The notes beneath the pieces were generated by a model. It did no database searches and was not told where the DNA came from. It was given only the letters and a program-made list of their open reading frames with translations. Of a stretch of 53,378 bases of DNA, positions 53,049-53,378 are shown one piece after another. Source of the DNA: VFKU01 sp964620045 (GTDB taxonomy: Bacteria > Hydrogenedentota > Hydrogenedentia > Hydrogenedentales > GCA-2746185); contig CAZUJL010000027.1 of NCBI GenBank assembly GCA_964620045.1, positions 1 through 53,378 of the forward strand. The letters are read 5' to 3'. The position numbers and the translations under genes were made by a program. Numbering within the stretch: position 1 is the stretch's first letter; every line of letters starts with the position of its first letter.

Positions 53049-53378
53049 ATGTCGGAACAAACCCCGGGGAGACCTGCGCCCGCCGCAGCCCCGCAGCGTT
53101 TTCAAGCCGTTGACGCCGATGCTGTTTGTGAGCAGTGCGGCACCGTAAACGACGACGGCACGCTACTTTGCCGGGTTTGCGGGCAGAACCTGCGCGATCA
53201 GCGCGCCCGCCGTCTGGCCGGTGTCCAATCGCCCGCCATGGCCGAAGCCAAGGTCAGCCGCGTCCGCATTTTCACCGGCGTACTTTCCTTCATCGGCATC
53301 CTGCTCGTCATCATCGCCGCCATCAGCATCCGCCAGATTGAAGCCGGACTGGCCACCGCCTTGAGCGAAGACCCCATC
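53049..53378 (+). CDS. zinc-ribbon single-pass membrane protein, 3' end beyond window
   Basis: The only plus-strand gene. The first 110 codons are seen. Residues about 27-46 carry a CEQC ... CRVC zinc-ribbon. A basic linker follows, then a hydrophobic helix (about 74-94, GVLSFIGILLVIIAAISI). The frame is open to the edge. The codon bias and the paired cysteines support a real gene, but its function cannot be assigned from this fragment. Ribosome site weak (GGGGCG). Confidence 0.7.
   Translation, partial: MSEQTPGRPAPAAAPQRFQAVDADAVCEQCGTVNDDGTLLCRVCGQNLRDQRARRLAGVQSPAMAEAKVSRVRIFTGVLSFIGILLVIIAAISIRQIEAGLATALSEDPI

Overview
The window is a high-GC stretch from a Gram-negative bacterium. The evidence for an outer membrane is a Kdo transferase (LPS core), two outer-membrane secretins, and several lipoproteins and exported proteins. 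Nearly every gene lies on the minus strand. Sigma70-type promoters are easy to see (TTGACA-like boxes, 17-nt spacers). The giant multi-domain pseudopilins, Gld-like ABC/DUF4340 genes, PEGA lipoprotein and a CTERM-like protein suggest an uncultured lineage near the PVC/FCB groups (for example Hydrogenedentota). That placement is a guess from gene content, not a result.

Layout, read from high to low coordinates (the direction of transcription): (1) 53.05-53.38 kb, start of a plus-strand zinc-ribbon membrane protein. (2) 50.66-52.89 kb, groES-groEL with a sigma70 promoter overlapping a CIRCE operator and a strong terminator. (3) 48.63-50.44 kb, a secreted protein with a CTERM-like tail and its own terminator. 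(4) 43.33-48.52 kb, a four-gene ABC exporter operon of the GldA/GldF/GldG/DUF4340 type. (5) 31.02-43.02 kb, a complete type II secretion operon gspC-D-E-F-G-H-I-J-K-L-M. (6) 8.12-30.79 kb, a second, type IV pilus-like system: pilB-pilT-pilB-pilC, then a pilin and three minor pilins resembling GspG, H, I and J. These are followed by a 2,506-residue GspK-like giant, a 1,192-residue lipoprotein with IPT/TIG-like repeats, and a lipoprotein with three PEGA domains and an FGE-like fold. (7) 1.03-7.86 kb, the assembly platform and secretin of that system: a fused pilM-pilN, pilO-like, pilP-like and a TPR-bearing PilQ-like secretin. (8) 0-0.94 kb, waaA, running off the left edge.

The window therefore carries two complete relatives of the type IV filament superfamily side by side. 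The T2SS has ordinary architecture, but its minor pseudopilins carry low-complexity charged or glycine-rich insertions. The pilus-like system has its own G-H-I-J-K-like set, a retraction ATPase, and two PilB-like extension ATPases flanking pilT. Its K-like protein is about six times the normal size and studded with DxDxDG calcium-loop motifs. I consider that giant tip-type pseudopilin, with its two adjacent large lipoproteins, the best candidate here for an undescribed surface system. No prepilin peptidase (PilD/GspO) or exosortase is visible in the window.

Small-scale features include three families of dispersed palindromic repeats. One is inserted in frame in a prepilin leader, one lies between two ABC genes, and one abuts an ABC gene start. 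There are three stacked TTGACA-type promoters before the upstream pilB, and a glycine-coding minisatellite in the PilQ gene.
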